Of a stretch of DNA of 64,000 nt, positions 50,931 through 60,244 are shown piece by piece. The DNA lies in assembly GCF_004006665.1 (NCBI RefSeq), contig NZ_QOCL01000012.1, positions 1-64,000 of the forward strand, given 5' to 3'. A program made the translations under genes and the position numbers. Position 1 is the first letter of the stretch; each line of letters starts with the position of its first letter. This stretch comes from Halobacteriovorax sp. HLS (GTDB lineage Bacteria; Bdellovibrionota; Bacteriovoracia; Bacteriovoracales; Bacteriovoracaceae). Under the pieces are notes generated by a model that saw only the letters and a list, made by a program, of their open reading frames with translations, did not search any database and was not told the DNA's origin.

Positions 50931-52316
50931 TTGAAAAAACTTATTCTTATATTTATTTTATCCACAGCTTCCCACGCCAGTTGGGTTGGTTCTTGCTCAG
51001 TTAACAAGAAGTACATTGAACAGAAGCTAGAAGAGATTGAAGATAATTCAGGGCATAGAGATGTTTCTGCAGATGTTGATTCTCTTTATCAAACTGTGAG
51101 TTACTCCTGTAAAAAATTACCCAAGAATGTAGACTTAGTAAGTTACTTCGATGAGATAAAAAAAGATGGTTTAAAAAATCACCTTGAAACTATGATCAGT
51201 GAGGCCAAGAGAGTTAGTGACTATAGAGCTCCCACATGGGAGTTTGAAGAGCTAGAAAGAGTTTCAAAGATATTGAATATTTCTAACCCTATGACTAAGA
51301 CTCAATTCAATTCCCTTGCAAGAGTGGGAAAGTCTAACTCTCTAAAGAAAAAGAAGAGTTGCACTAATATTGATAATCGAAAAGAGCCTCTTATTAAAAT
51401 TGTAAATGGTAAGAAAGTTGATATACCGAGAAATCAGGACTCAATTGGTTGGTGCTATGCTTTTGCTGCGGCAGATTTAATGAGTCATAAATTAGGAAAA
51501 AAGATTTCAGCAACTGACGTTGCTAACGCATATAATGATGGGAGTCTAAGTGAGTTCTTTGGGTCCAAAGAATCAGATATGGAAGGGGGCTTTACAGCTT
51601 CGGCGGCCAATAGCGCACTAAGTAGGGGGCTTTGTTTAGAAAAAAGTCTACCAAGTGACGACTACCAGTATTCTACAAACTTTAATCTTCTAAGTGCTTA
51701 TGAAAGTGTTGAGCGTCTTTATGAAACATATAAGAATCGCACTACGAAGAGAACTTCAAGAGGAATTAGGTCTCTATATGGTAGTGATTTAACTCAGGCC
51801 CAAAATCAATTTAAAGGTGATCTTGCTTGCAATAAAATATCTCACGAGGCAGGAGCTATTTTTCCAAATGTATCAGTTCAAGATATTTATAAAATTGTAA
51901 AATCATCTCGTAGTAGTAATGATTTCATTGATAAATTAGTGAAAAAAAGCTGTGAACCTAGAGTTAAGCCTGCAGTTAAACTCTCTTTTGAAGCTGATGG
52001 TGAATTTACTTTTAATAGTACTATGATTAAGACAATAGATAAGAAACTTGAAGATGGAGACATCCTAGGGCTACATTACAAAGCTGGAACACTTCGTAAT
52101 CTATTAGATACGCCAAGTAATAGTAGGCATGCATCAGTCATTGTTGCAAGACGCTTTAATGAGGCTTCTGGTTCTTGTGATTACTTAATTAGAAATAGTT
52201 GGGGTAATACTAGAGGCTCAAATTATGATGAAAGAACAGATAGCAATAATGGTAATCACTGGATGCCAGAGGAGTATCTAATAAAAACCATGCACGGGAT
52301 TACTTATGCAGATTAA
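50931..52316 (+). CDS. Exported papain-family (C1-like) protease
   Basis: 461 residues from TTG, with GGGAG just upstream. A signal peptide (1-17) is followed by an N-terminal region (20-160) that could be a propeptide. The catalytic triad fits C1 peptidases: Gln169 and Cys175 in NQDSIGWCYAFA, His400 in SRHASVIV and Asn422 in IRNSWGN. The domain is interrupted by a long insertion between Cys and His. The next gene overlaps the end by 11 bases and encodes a small exported partner. It is a second papain-like protein in the window, only distantly similar to the one at 39136. Confidence 0.85.
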   Translation: MKKLILIFILSTASHASWVGSCSVNKKYIEQKLEEIEDNSGHRDVSADVDSLYQTVSYSCKKLPKNVDLVSYFDEIKKDGLKNHLETMISEAKRVSDYRAPTWEFEELERVSKILNISNPMTKTQFNSLARVGKSNSLKKKKSCTNIDNRKEPLIKIVNGKKVDIPRNQDSIGWCYAFAAADLMSHKLGKKISATDVANAYNDGSLSEFFGSKESDMEGGFTASAANSALSRGLCLEKSLPSDDYQYSTNFNLLSAYESVERLYETYKNRTTKRTSRGIRSLYGSDLTQAQNQFKGDLACNKISHEAGAIFPNVSVQDIYKIVKSSRSSNDFIDKLVKKSCEPRVKPAVKLSFEADGEFTFNSTMIKTIDKKLEDGDILGLHYKAGTLRNLLDTPSNSRHASVIVARRFNEASGSCDYLIRNSWGNTRGSNYDERTDSNNGNHWMPEEYLIKTMHGITYAD

Positions 52317-52725
52317 ATTCGGACTTATCGTAGCTATTCTCATTTCATCTTCTCAAGCAAAAGAGACTTGCTCAGCAGGGAAGATCAAGTTTATCAATAA
52401 TCAAAAAGAAAAAATAGAAAAGCTTACTTTCTGTACTGACTCAGATAAGTATGGAGAGTTTATCTACTCGAAAGACTGTCAGGGTTTATCTTGTAACTTT
52501 TTAAAAGACCCTTATAAAAGACCTGCTAATTTAAGTAAGTATGCTAAAAGCGTAGGTTCGCCTGGTTTTAAATTATGTCGGGAGTTGAAAGGTTCTCCAC
52601 AGATTATTCAATATCAAGTTAATTCTGATGAGTGGAAGCAGGACTCAAGATGCTTTTTTGGAAAGTCTAGTTTTGTTTCAATCAATGTTTTAATGACAAT
52701 TTGGAAAGACTTTATTGTCTATTAA
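52306..52725 (+). CDS. Small exported protein coupled to the papain-like protease
   Basis: 139 residues with a signal peptide (MQIKFGLIVAILISSSQA). It has about six Cys in the mature part (CSAG, CTDS, CQGLSCN, CREL, CFG), suggesting disulfides. The ATG lies inside the end of the protease gene, so translation is coupled. An inhibitor or partner of the protease is a reasonable idea, with only the gene order behind it. It converges with the DUF2452-like gene, overlapping by four bases. Confidence 0.65.
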   Translation: MQIKFGLIVAILISSSQAKETCSAGKIKFINNQKEKIEKLTFCTDSDKYGEFIYSKDCQGLSCNFLKDPYKRPANLSKYAKSVGSPGFKLCRELKGSPQIIQYQVNSDEWKQDSRCFFGKSSFVSINVLMTIWKDFIVY

Positions 52726-53276
52726 ATCACATCCCAAGTATGGTCAGCGTTAAGCACCACCATGGCCTCAAACTCCTTGTATGGACTTGTTTGTCCCCAC
52801 TCACTGGGTGAGATAATTGAAAGGATATAGGTGTCGTCCTTTTGCAAATAGAGATAATAAGTTTTACCAATTATTGGATCAACACTCATTTTGGCGGTAT
52901 AGATCTTCTCACTGATTTCAACTCTCTTTTTTAATTTAGCTGCTTGTTCGATAAGTGGCCTCATTTGTTCCATGAGTTGGTCCATTTGATTGGCCGTTTG
53001 TTGGTGCATGGCCCTTAAGGCCCTGCTCTTAATCTTTCCTTCGTCTTCAGGACGAATAAGAGCACTACTTGCTGAAGTGGCAAATTCAACCAGACCTGGA
53101 AGGTCTGCAGAGTTGAGCTTTAACCTCTCTCTATCAACATTTCTTATATCAATTTCTTGCCCTAGGCGGTCTTTCTTATCGCTCATAAGACTAATATATA
53201 ACGATTTGTCACAATTTGGAGGCCAAAAGCTTGAAAGTCGAGGATTTTCTATGTAAAGACTACATTGTTTGGCCAT
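52722..53276 (-). CDS. DUF2452-like protein
   Basis: 184 residues from ATG 53276 (MAKQCSLYIENPRL). Blocks such as LPGLVEFATSASSALIRPEDEGKI, MDQLMEQMRPLIEQAAKL and YYLYLQKDDTYILSIISPSEWG match what I remember of DUF2452 proteins in bacteria and animals, whose function is unknown. The frame is open further upstream to 53429, but that would overlap the start of queE by 100 bases; a start at 53288 is also possible. It is divergent from queE. Confidence 0.65.
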   Translation of the reverse strand: MAKQCSLYIENPRLSSFWPPNCDKSLYISLMSDKKDRLGQEIDIRNVDRERLKLNSADLPGLVEFATSASSALIRPEDEGKIKSRALRAMHQQTANQMDQLMEQMRPLIEQAAKLKKRVEISEKIYTAKMSVDPIIGKTYYLYLQKDDTYILSIISPSEWGQTSPYKEFEAMVVLNADHTWDVI

Positions 53277-53329
53277 GAGAGCTCTCATTTCGTGATATAA
53301 AGGGCCAAATCCATAAAAGGTTAGGAATT

Positions 53330-54031
53330 TTGAGTAAGTATTTAATGAACTCCATTTATAGCGCAACAGAGGGTGAGGGGATCCATATTGGAACACCTCA
53401 AGTTTTCGTGCGCTTTCAAGGCTGCTCAATTGGGTGCTTAAATTGCGATTCTAAAGATACCTGGGAGTTTACTGGACAAGAACTTACAAAAGATCAGGTT
53501 CTAAGTGCAATTGAAGATGCAGGTGGTAAGAGATTTAAGCGTGTCTCTATTACAGGTGGTGATCCACTACACCCTACGCATGTTCCTAATGTTTTAGAAT
53601 TAGTTAAAGAACTAAAGTCTCGTGATTACTATGTAAATATCGAGGCAGCTGGAACAAGAATTGTGACAGAGATTTTTGATGAATTAGACTTCATCAGCTT
53701 TGACTATAAAACACCATCAACCGGTGTGAAGACTAGGGCATCTCATATTTCGAAACTAAATGAGCTATATTCAGGCAAATTTCAAGTAAAGGCCGTTATT
53801 GAAAGTAGTGAAGATTTTCAAGCAACTCTAGATGCATATAATATCGTCCTTTCTACCAATGAATCGTTAAACTTCGTTTGGTGTTTAACACCATCTTATA
53901 ATCTTAATGAAGAATTTCCATTAGAGAGATTTAGAAATGTGATTAAGTGGAATGAAGAAAACGGTGCTCTTTTTAGAGTCATTGGTCAGCAACATAAGTG
54001 GCTTTTTGGGCCAGATGAAAAACAAGTTTAA
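53330..54031 (+). CDS. queE: 7-carboxy-7-deazaguanine synthase
   Basis: 233 residues starting at TTG with AGGA five bases upstream. QueE is a radical SAM enzyme that makes CDG from CPH4 in queuosine and preQ0 synthesis. IYSATEGEGIHIGTPQVFVRF is the family opening, GCSIGCLNC holds the cluster (Cys32, Cys36, Cys39; CX3CX2C) and TGGDPLHP follows. QueC, QueD and QueF are not in the window. It converges with and overlaps the next gene by four bases. Confidence 0.93.
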   Translation: MSKYLMNSIYSATEGEGIHIGTPQVFVRFQGCSIGCLNCDSKDTWEFTGQELTKDQVLSAIEDAGGKRFKRVSITGGDPLHPTHVPNVLELVKELKSRDYYVNIEAAGTRIVTEIFDELDFISFDYKTPSTGVKTRASHISKLNELYSGKFQVKAVIESSEDFQATLDAYNIVLSTNESLNFVWCLTPSYNLNEEFPLERFRNVIKWNEENGALFRVIGQQHKWLFGPDEKQV

Positions 54032-54402
54032 GCAGCTAAAGTAGGGGTATCTGTACTTACAGATTTTGCCTCTAGCATTTCCGTACCATATTTTTGAAGA
54101 GTGTGAATATCTAGTAGAGCGTAATCTAAATCATTAGCATTTTGCTCTTCTTCAGAAGTATATGTATTGCATATAACAACTAGTCTAGATCCTTGCGGAA
54201 CTTTCTTTAATGCGATTTTAATAATGGACTTTACTTTTGAGAGTTGAGGCGCACAGTATACGAGATACTTCTTATCCTCTCTTTTGGCAGTAAAGTGCCA
54301 GAGGTTTGCTTTATTCTTTGAGATAATTACTTCGTGATCAAACATCTTAAATGTAGTCGTACATGTGGTAATGTATTTTTCAATTTGTTTCTTTGAAGTC
54401 AC
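54028..54402 (-). CDS. Cytoplasmic protein of unknown function
   Basis: 124 residues, no signal peptide. Residues 25-100 alternate strand and helix (HEVIISKNKANLWHFTAKRE, KKYLVYCAPQLSK, GSRLVVICNTYTSEEEQ), which suggests a small alpha/beta fold such as a nuclease-like or PIN-like core, without clear catalytic motifs. It converges on queE. No family is recognised. Confidence 0.55.
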   Translation of the reverse strand: MTSKKQIEKYITTCTTTFKMFDHEVIISKNKANLWHFTAKREDKKYLVYCAPQLSKVKSIIKIALKKVPQGSRLVVICNTYTSEEEQNANDLDYALLDIHTLQKYGTEMLEAKSVSTDTPTLAA

Positions 54403-54528
54403 TTTGTCCTCTCAATTTTGTCGTGAGAGCATATTATATCTCACACACCTAAATATCGGATATGGACAAGATATCTTTAGTAAGATTTATTACAAAACCT
54501 CTAAGTTATTGATTTTCAGAGTTCAAAT

Positions 54529-54906
54529 TTAGAGTGATTTTCTAAATTTGAAAGCTAGTAGTAGCCAGCCAACAATAAATGCCACTCCTCCGACTGGGAC
54601 TACCATTGCAAAGGTCTTAATACCTGTAACTGCGTAGAGGTAGCAGCAACAGCTAAATAGTATAATTCCACTAAGGAAGAAGAAGAATTCTCTCGTAAGC
54701 TTGATAGAAAAGCTCTTTTCAAGAAGTGCGAGAAATACAATCCCAAGGCCATGGATGAAGTGATAATTAACTCCAGTTTTAAAAGTCGCTAATTGTTTTA
54801 TACTAAGAGACTTTTCAAGAGCATGGGCCCCCATGGCGCCAAGAGATACGGCCAGAGCAAGAATAAATGCGCCAATAAATACTTTCTTTGATGAAGTTAG
54901 CTCCAT
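54529..54906 (-). CDS. DUF423 family membrane protein
   Basis: 125 residues with four hydrophobic segments. GAFILALAVSLGAMGAHAL, TFKTGVNYHFIHGLGIVFLAL and PVGGVAFIVGWLLLAF match the DUF423 (YgdD) family of small inner-membrane proteins of unknown function. The start overlaps the thioesterase stop by ten bases, making it the last gene of a three-gene operon. Confidence 0.88.
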   Translation of the reverse strand: MELTSSKKVFIGAFILALAVSLGAMGAHALEKSLSIKQLATFKTGVNYHFIHGLGIVFLALLEKSFSIKLTREFFFFLSGIILFSCCCYLYAVTGIKTFAMVVPVGGVAFIVGWLLLAFKFRKSL

Positions 54907-55337
54907 TTGTGTAAATCCTTTTTTGATAGTGGATAGAGATTAAAGGTTCCCATTGCCTTAGCTATTACCCTCTTGTCATTTTCTGCAATAATTTCACCAT
55001 TACAGACAACTAAAGAGTTTCCTACATAATCCAATTTTGCTGTCCCTATAAGTTTATCTCCAATAAGGGCAGGGGCTATGAAGTTAGTTTTAAACTCTAC
55101 TGTTGAACAGAGTTTATCAAGAGTCACTGAGTAGCTCAACACTGTCAAACCTAAAACACTATCCATCATACCTGCAATAACAGCACCGTGACATGTTTGT
55201 GGACTACTTAGATGTCGCTCATCCACAGTCAGAGTGTAGGTCACTTCAGCTGGGCCTGTCATCGTGTATTCTAGACCCAGAGTCTTATCAAATGTAGAAA
55301 TTTTTCTAAAAATAGTGTCTAGTTCTTGTGGAGTCAT
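54897..55337 (-). CDS. PaaI-type hotdog thioesterase
   Basis: 146 residues. CHGAVIAGMMDSVLGLTVLSY is the typical PaaI active-site helix region (usual form HGG..A.lAD), here with Gly-Ala in the HGG position. The hot-dog fold hydrolyses acyl-CoA thioesters. The N- and C-terminal strands fit (VTYTLTVDERHLSS, GKLIG-like KLIGTAKLDYVGNSLVVCNGEI). The substrate is unknown. It lies two bases after the SprT-like gene and overlaps the DUF423 gene. Confidence 0.82.
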   Translation of the reverse strand: MTPQELDTIFRKISTFDKTLGLEYTMTGPAEVTYTLTVDERHLSSPQTCHGAVIAGMMDSVLGLTVLSYSVTLDKLCSTVEFKTNFIAPALIGDKLIGTAKLDYVGNSLVVCNGEIIAENDKRVIAKAMGTFNLYPLSKKDLHKWS

Positions 55338-55339
55338 AA

Positions 55340-56434
55340 CTACCTTAAAAGCTTGATAGGATTAATATTACTAAGGGCCTTTTTAATTTTTAAGTTCTTT
55401 CCATCTTTCTTTCCAAGAGCTTTAGAAAGTCCATTCTCCTTAACTCTAGACGAGCTAGAGTAGGAGAGTTTTCCATAGACCTGCTTAACTTTCGTTTCCA
55501 GGTCTTTTTGAAGGGAGATAAGTTCTTTTTTAGTGAAAGACTCCGCCTGAGTTTTTACAATACTTTCTTTATAGCCTGATGCTAGTCCACGAAAGTAGGA
55601 GTTCTTAGCGGTTTGCCCTTTTAGAGATGGATTTTTACTCTTTGTGAGTAACCATAGTCGCTCTAACTCTTTATCTAAGTATGAGCAAATATAATCTGCA
55701 AGTTCAACACTGGCCCTTGTTCCAATAACTTCAAGATAGAAGTAGCCTTTTGCGTGATTGAATACGGGCTGTACGTTGAATGTTGTGAGAATTTCATAGA
55801 TGGCCTTGACTTTGGAATTAACTCTAGGGCCACTCATTATTTTTAGTAGAAATGTTTCCTCTTCAAAGGCATGTTCTAGATCTTTATGAGAAAGGTTGAA
55901 CTTCAATAAGAGCTTATTGGCCATCGCAGTGGCAGCTTGAGATTCATTCTCATTTTCAGATTGTGCTAGATTAAAGAGCTTGTTTATTTTCTCTTTAAGT
56001 TTTATATTTTGATCAACTACATTTTCAAATTGTGGGAGTTTCTTCTCCAACACGATTTTAGCTGAGTAGACTTCTTCACTCCAATTAAAGCTCTTACAAA
56101 CTTCACGATACTCCTTTCCATGGTCATCAACAGACCTTCCATAAATAAGAAATGTGATTAGGTGAGCGAGTTCGTGTCTAAGAACATCATCGATAAGCTT
56201 CGGGTCATTTATAAGGAGTAATCTCTTATTGAGACCAACTTGGTATAGCTTTTCGTTAAAGTATCCCAGTTGATTGTCGTGTTCGAAAACAACAAAGTTC
56301 AGAGGAACATTATAATTTTTCCACTTTAGTCTTGATCTTGAAAAAGTAAGTCTCATTTCATCTTTTAGAATTTTCTTAACTCGACTTTTACAGATGAGAA
56401 GAAATTTATGAATTGAGTCTGAGTAGATTTGCAT
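55340..56434 (-). CDS. SprT-like protease-fold protein with DUF2786 domain
   Basis: 364 residues from ATG 56434. Residues 40-125 match the SprT-like zinc domain, with HELAHLITFLIYG and a downstream His (DDHGKEY). Residues 160-205 match DUF2786 (KEKINKLFNLAQSENENESQAATAMANKLL). The C-terminal third is basic and may bind DNA. SprT-like proteins cut DNA-protein crosslinks in eukaryotes; the bacterial role is unclear. A TTG start at 56467 lies within a hairpin and is less likely. The AGAGGA sequence nearest the ATG is in the 3' arm of that hairpin. Confidence 0.8.
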   Translation of the reverse strand: MQIYSDSIHKFLLICKSRVKKILKDEMRLTFSRSRLKWKNYNVPLNFVVFEHDNQLGYFNEKLYQVGLNKRLLLINDPKLIDDVLRHELAHLITFLIYGRSVDDHGKEYREVCKSFNWSEEVYSAKIVLEKKLPQFENVVDQNIKLKEKINKLFNLAQSENENESQAATAMANKLLLKFNLSHKDLEHAFEEETFLLKIMSGPRVNSKVKAIYEILTTFNVQPVFNHAKGYFYLEVIGTRASVELADYICSYLDKELERLWLLTKSKNPSLKGQTAKNSYFRGLASGYKESIVKTQAESFTKKELISLQKDLETKVKQVYGKLSYSSSSRVKENGLSKALGKKDGKNLKIKKALSNINPIKLLR

Positions 56435-56443
56435 GATAAAGAA

Positions 56444-56465
56444 GGTCCTCTCTAAAGAGAGGACC
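56444..56465 (-). promoter_or_regulatory. Hairpin between frdB and the SprT-like gene
   Basis: GGTCCTCTC and GAGAGGACC form a perfect nine-pair stem with a four-base loop. On the minus strand it lies eight bases after the frdB stop and ten bases before the SprT-like ATG. The only Shine-Dalgarno-like sequence for that gene is in its 3' arm, so it could terminate the frd transcript, hide the ribosome site, or both. The tail (TTCTTTAT) is a weak U tract. Confidence 0.6.
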
Positions 56466-56472
56466 AATAAAA

Positions 56473-57240
56473 CTAGTCTTTAGATTTCACTGCAGCAGAA
56501 AGAAAGTCTCTGTTCATTCTGGCAATATTACTGATTGAGATACCTTTAGGACAAGAAGCTTCACACTCTGCTTCGTTAGTGCAGTTTCCGAAACCAAGCT
56601 CATCCATCTTCGCTACCATATTTTTCACTCTTTCATCAGCTTCAAGCTTTCCTTGTGGAAGAAGTGATAATTGAGAAACTTTAGCAGAAACGAACAGCAT
56701 TGCAGAAGCATTCTTACATGAAGCTACACAGGCACCACATCCAACACAAGAAGCTGCGTCCATTGCAAGCTCTGCATTTTCTTGTGGAACTAAGATAGCA
56801 TTTGCATCTTGTGCGTTTCCTGTATTTACGCTTACAAAACCACCTGCTGCGATAATGTCATCAAATGCCTGACGATCTACCATAAGGTCTTTTAGAACAG
56901 GAAAAGCTCTTGCTCTAAAAGGCTCAATTACGATTGTGTCTCCATCTTTGTACTTTCTCATGTGAAGCTGACAAGTTGTCGTCTCAGCTTCTGGACCGTG
57001 TGCTTGACCATTAATCATTAGTGAACACATTCCACAAATACCCTCTCTACAGTCATGATCATATGCAACAGGATCATCACCTTGAGAGATAAGTTTTTCA
57101 TTTAGTAAGTCAAGCATCTCTAAGAAAGAGGCGTCAGGAGAAATTCCTTCAATAGTATAATCCACCATTGTTCCTGATGACTTTGTATTTGATTGACGCC
57201 AAATTTTTAAATTTAATGTCATTAAGTTTTCTGAACTCAT
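56473..57240 (-). CDS. frdB: Fumarate reductase/succinate dehydrogenase iron-sulfur subunit
   Basis: 255 residues. It passes electrons between the flavin subunit and the quinone. CREGICGMC binds the 2Fe-2S cluster. [11 protein letters not shown] and [14 protein letters not shown] bind the 4Fe-4S and 3Fe-4S clusters. The layout is typical of the type B complexes of Bacteroidetes, epsilonproteobacteria and Bdellovibrio, with a short linker. The gene follows frdA by 14 bases and ends before a hairpin. Direction (fumarate reduction or succinate oxidation) cannot be told from sequence. Confidence 0.94.
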   Translation of the reverse strand: MSSENLMTLNLKIWRQSNTKSSGTMVDYTIEGISPDASFLEMLDLLNEKLISQGDDPVAYDHDCREGICGMCSLMINGQAHGPEAETTTCQLHMRKYKDGDTIVIEPFRARAFPVLKDLMVDRQAFDDIIAAGGFVSVNTGNAQDANAILVPQENAELAMDAASCVGCGACVASCKNASAMLFVSAKVSQLSLLPQGKLEADERVKNMVAKMDELGFGNCTNEAECEASCPKGISISNIARMNRDFLSAAVKSKD

Positions 57241-57254
57241 TATTTACCCCTAAC

Positions 57255-59186
57255 TTATTTATAAGATCTTTGAGTTAAAGCAACATTTTCAAATGTCAGC
57301 TCTTCAATATTTCTAACAGGTACTTGATTATCTCCAGTGTACTCCCAAGCAGCTACGTGACAGAATTTGTCGTCAACTCTTCTTGCTTCGTTTTCTTCTG
57401 TTTGATACTCATCTCTGAAGTGACCTCCACAAGATTCATTTCTCTCGAGTGCATCTCTGGCCATTAGTTCACCTAACTCTAGGAAGTCGGCGACTCTATT
57501 AGCTTTTTCAAGCTCAATATTTACTCCATCTGCAGTACCTGTAACTTTAACGTCTTTCCAGAACTCAGCTCTTAGGGCCTGGATCTTTGTGATTGCAGTT
57601 TTTAGACCTTCTTCAGTTCTGGCCATTCCTACATTATCCCACATGATTGCACCAAGCTCTCTGTGGAATGAATCAACAGACTTAGTTCCATTAATATTAA
57701 GAAGTTTATCAAATCTCTCTTTAGAAATTTTCATTGCTTCATCAAACTCTGGAGCAGTATCTTCAACTTTTTCATTGATAAGACCTTCTCCTGCTAAGTA
57801 GTGACCTAGAGTGTAAGGGATAACAAAGTAACCATCAGCTAAGCCTTGCATAAGGGCAGAGGCCCCTAGTCTGTTAGCACCGTGATCAGAGAAGTTAGCT
57901 TCTCCTAGCGCGAAACAACCAGGAACAGTAGTCATAAGATTGTAATCTACCCATAGACCACCCATTGTGTAGTGAACTGCTGGGAAGATTCTCATAGGCA
58001 CTTCATATGGATCTTCATCAGTAATTCTTTGATACATATCAAATAGGTTACCGTAACGGGCCTTAATTGTTTCTTTACCTTGTCTCTTAATCGCATCAGC
58101 AAAATCAAGGAATACTGCAACTCCTGTTGAACCAACACCTTTACCAAGGTCAGTCTGTTGTTTAGCATTTCTTGCTGCAACATCTCTAGGAACTAGGTTA
58201 CCAAAAGAAGGATATTTTTCTTCTAAGTAGTAATCTCTTTCATCTTCAGGAATATCTTTTGCTTTTCTTTTATCATTTGGTTTCTTAGGTACCCAAACTC
58301 GACCATCATTTCTAAGAGACTCTGACATAAGAGTTAGTTTAGATTGAAAGTCTCCGTGCTGAGGAATACAAGTAGGGTGAATTTGCGTGTAACAAGGGTT
58401 CGCAAACATTGCACCTTTTTTATATGCTTTCCAAGCCGCTGACCCATTAGAAGCCATAGCGTTTGAAGATAGAAAGTAAGTATTTCCATATCCACCAGTA
58501 CATAGAAGAACCGCATCAGCAGAGAATTTTTCATATTCACCTGTGATAACATTTCTAGTAATAATTCCTCTGGCCTTTCCGTTAACAACTACAAGCTCAA
58601 CCATCTCTCTTCTTGTGTAAGATTTGATCGTTCCTTTTCCAACTTCTTTTTGCATTGCTGAGTAAGCACCAAGTAGAAGCTGTTGACCCGTTTGTCCTCT
58701 GGCATAGAATGTTCTAGAGACCTGTGCTCCACCAAATGATCTATTTGAAAGTGTTCCGCCGTATTCTCTAGCAAAAGGAACACCTTGAGCAGCACACTGA
58801 TCAATAATATTGTTTGAAACTTGAGCTAGTCTGTATACGTTAGCTTCACGCGCTCTATAATCTCCACCTTTAACAGTGTCGTAGAAAAGTCTCCATACTG
58901 AGTCTCCATCATTTGGATAGTTCTTAGCAGCGTTTACACCACCTTGGGCAGCAATTGAGTGAGCTCTTCTTGGAGAATCTTGAATACAGAAAGTGCTTAC
59001 TTGGTAACCTAGTTCGGCTAGAGTTGCAGCAGCAGAAGCTCCAGCAAGTCCTGTTCCAACAACGATTACACTATACTTTCTTTTATTTGAAGGGTTAACA
59101 AGTTTCATATTAAAACGGTGTTTGTCCCAGATCTCACGAATGTCACCTTGAGGTACTTTACCGTCTAGTTTCTTTATTTCAGTCAT
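57255..59186 (-). CDS. frdA: Fumarate reductase/succinate dehydrogenase flavoprotein subunit
   Basis: 643 residues from ATG 59186 with AAGGAGG upstream; an in-frame start at 59237 would run into frdC. It binds FAD covalently through His76 in [11 protein letters not shown]; the Rossmann turn [12 protein letters not shown] precedes it. Active-site stretches HPTCI, RDVAARN and the C-terminal [16 protein letters not shown] are present. Genes are ordered frdC, frdA, frdB. The long form matches type B enzymes. Confidence 0.95.
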   Translation of the reverse strand: MTEIKKLDGKVPQGDIREIWDKHRFNMKLVNPSNKRKYSVIVVGTGLAGASAAATLAELGYQVSTFCIQDSPRRAHSIAAQGGVNAAKNYPNDGDSVWRLFYDTVKGGDYRAREANVYRLAQVSNNIIDQCAAQGVPFAREYGGTLSNRSFGGAQVSRTFYARGQTGQQLLLGAYSAMQKEVGKGTIKSYTRREMVELVVVNGKARGIITRNVITGEYEKFSADAVLLCTGGYGNTYFLSSNAMASNGSAAWKAYKKGAMFANPCYTQIHPTCIPQHGDFQSKLTLMSESLRNDGRVWVPKKPNDKRKAKDIPEDERDYYLEEKYPSFGNLVPRDVAARNAKQQTDLGKGVGSTGVAVFLDFADAIKRQGKETIKARYGNLFDMYQRITDEDPYEVPMRIFPAVHYTMGGLWVDYNLMTTVPGCFALGEANFSDHGANRLGASALMQGLADGYFVIPYTLGHYLAGEGLINEKVEDTAPEFDEAMKISKERFDKLLNINGTKSVDSFHRELGAIMWDNVGMARTEEGLKTAITKIQALRAEFWKDVKVTGTADGVNIELEKANRVADFLELGELMARDALERNESCGGHFRDEYQTEENEARRVDDKFCHVAAWEYTGDNQVPVRNIEELTFENVALTQRSYK

Positions 59187-59187
59187 C

Positions 59188-59862
59188 TTAGTTTCCTCCT
59201 TGAAGGTAGCAGTAGATTGGAAGTGCAGAGTAACCAACAGTTACAATTACTGCGAAAATTTTAGATACGCATCTTAGTAGGCAAGTGTACTTTGGGTGCC
59301 AAAATCCAAAAGATTGGAATGCAGACCAAAACCCGTGACTAACATGAATGCCTAAAGCAACCATGCAGAAGACATACCAAATAACAGAAACAGGGCTTGC
59401 GAAGTAATCTACAACTGTCTTGTAGATATCTCTCATCTCAACTCCACCGTAAGTAACTACGTGAAGAGGACCAAACTTAAAGTCTATTAAATGTTTAATA
59501 AGAAAAATGAGAATAATTAAACCAGTGTATGGCATAGTTGAAGAAGCAAATGTAGCTCCTCTTCCTGTATTTTGCTTAACGAAGTACTTTTGTGGCCTAG
59601 CATTTCTATTTTCAATCGTTAGCTTAGCAGCTAGGCCAATATGAGTTAGAAAGATTGCCGCTAAAATTGCTTCTGCAAGATAAATGGCCGGATTAGTAAT
59701 AAGTGCGTGCGCATACCTGTTAAATGCTTCTGGACCTACATACATTAAGCAGTTTCCGGCCAAATGTGTGAGTAGAAATCCGCATAGTAAAAGTCCTGTA
59801 AGCGCCATTACTTGTTTTTTTACGACAGAAGACGTCGCATACTTAAGCATTGATGAAGCCAT
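59188..59862 (-). CDS. frdC: Fumarate reductase/succinate dehydrogenase cytochrome b subunit (type B)
   Basis: 224 residues with five hydrophobic segments. [45 protein letters not shown] and [17 protein letters not shown] are typical of the diheme cytochrome of type B complexes; the His residues in the helices should bind two hemes. It is the first gene of the frdCAB operon, which lacks a separate FrdD. A promoter candidate is found about 60 bases upstream. Confidence 0.92.
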   Translation of the reverse strand: MASSMLKYATSSVVKKQVMALTGLLLCGFLLTHLAGNCLMYVGPEAFNRYAHALITNPAIYLAEAILAAIFLTHIGLAAKLTIENRNARPQKYFVKQNTGRGATFASSTMPYTGLIILIFLIKHLIDFKFGPLHVVTYGGVEMRDIYKTVVDYFASPVSVIWYVFCMVALGIHVSHGFWSAFQSFGFWHPKYTCLLRCVSKIFAVIVTVGYSALPIYCYLQGGN

Positions 59863-60244
59863 AAGTTGGTTTCCCCTTTGATGAGTTGTTATCTTTATAT
59901 ATCAGTTTTAAAGTAACGAAATTATATACCTGTAATTACGATAAATTAAGCTCTTTTTTATAAGATGAATTCTAAGAAATGAATAGATTTAATGGGAGTT
60001 TGCAAGTTCCTCACACCCTCAAAAAATAAGGCAAAAAAGAGCCTATTATAATCGCCTTTATTAATGGGCACTTTTAACTTTTGACCATTGAAAATAGAAA
60101 GTCTTTAAGTCTTGAATAATACTGGTGCACAGTGTCCTAAGTCTAAATATTTATAATAAATTACCATTGTTAATAGTTTATAGGGAGTCCTGCGTTATTA
60201 TTAGAAGGTAAAGAAAAATTATAAACCGACCGAATAGGTAGACT
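59863..60244. other. Divergent intergenic region
   Basis: The 382 bases between frdC (minus) and the 1053-residue exported protein (plus) contain no ORF that I can support. They hold the frd promoter candidate on the minus strand, a GGC-AAAAAAGA-GCC short inverted repeat near 60031, and an AT-rich leader with AGGTAGACT just before the plus-strand ATG. Nothing else stands out. Confidence 0.5.
59921..59926 (-). promoter_or_regulatory. Candidate -10 of the frdCAB promoter
   Basis: On the minus strand TATAAT lies about 60 bases before the frdC ATG. The -35 candidate 17 bases upstream (TTAATT) is weak. It is the best match in the region. Confidence 0.35.

Noticed and set aside
56435-56467. TTG start at 56467 for the SprT-like gene
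   Set aside because: It lies within the hairpin arm and only adds a basic leader; ATG 56434 is normal for the family.
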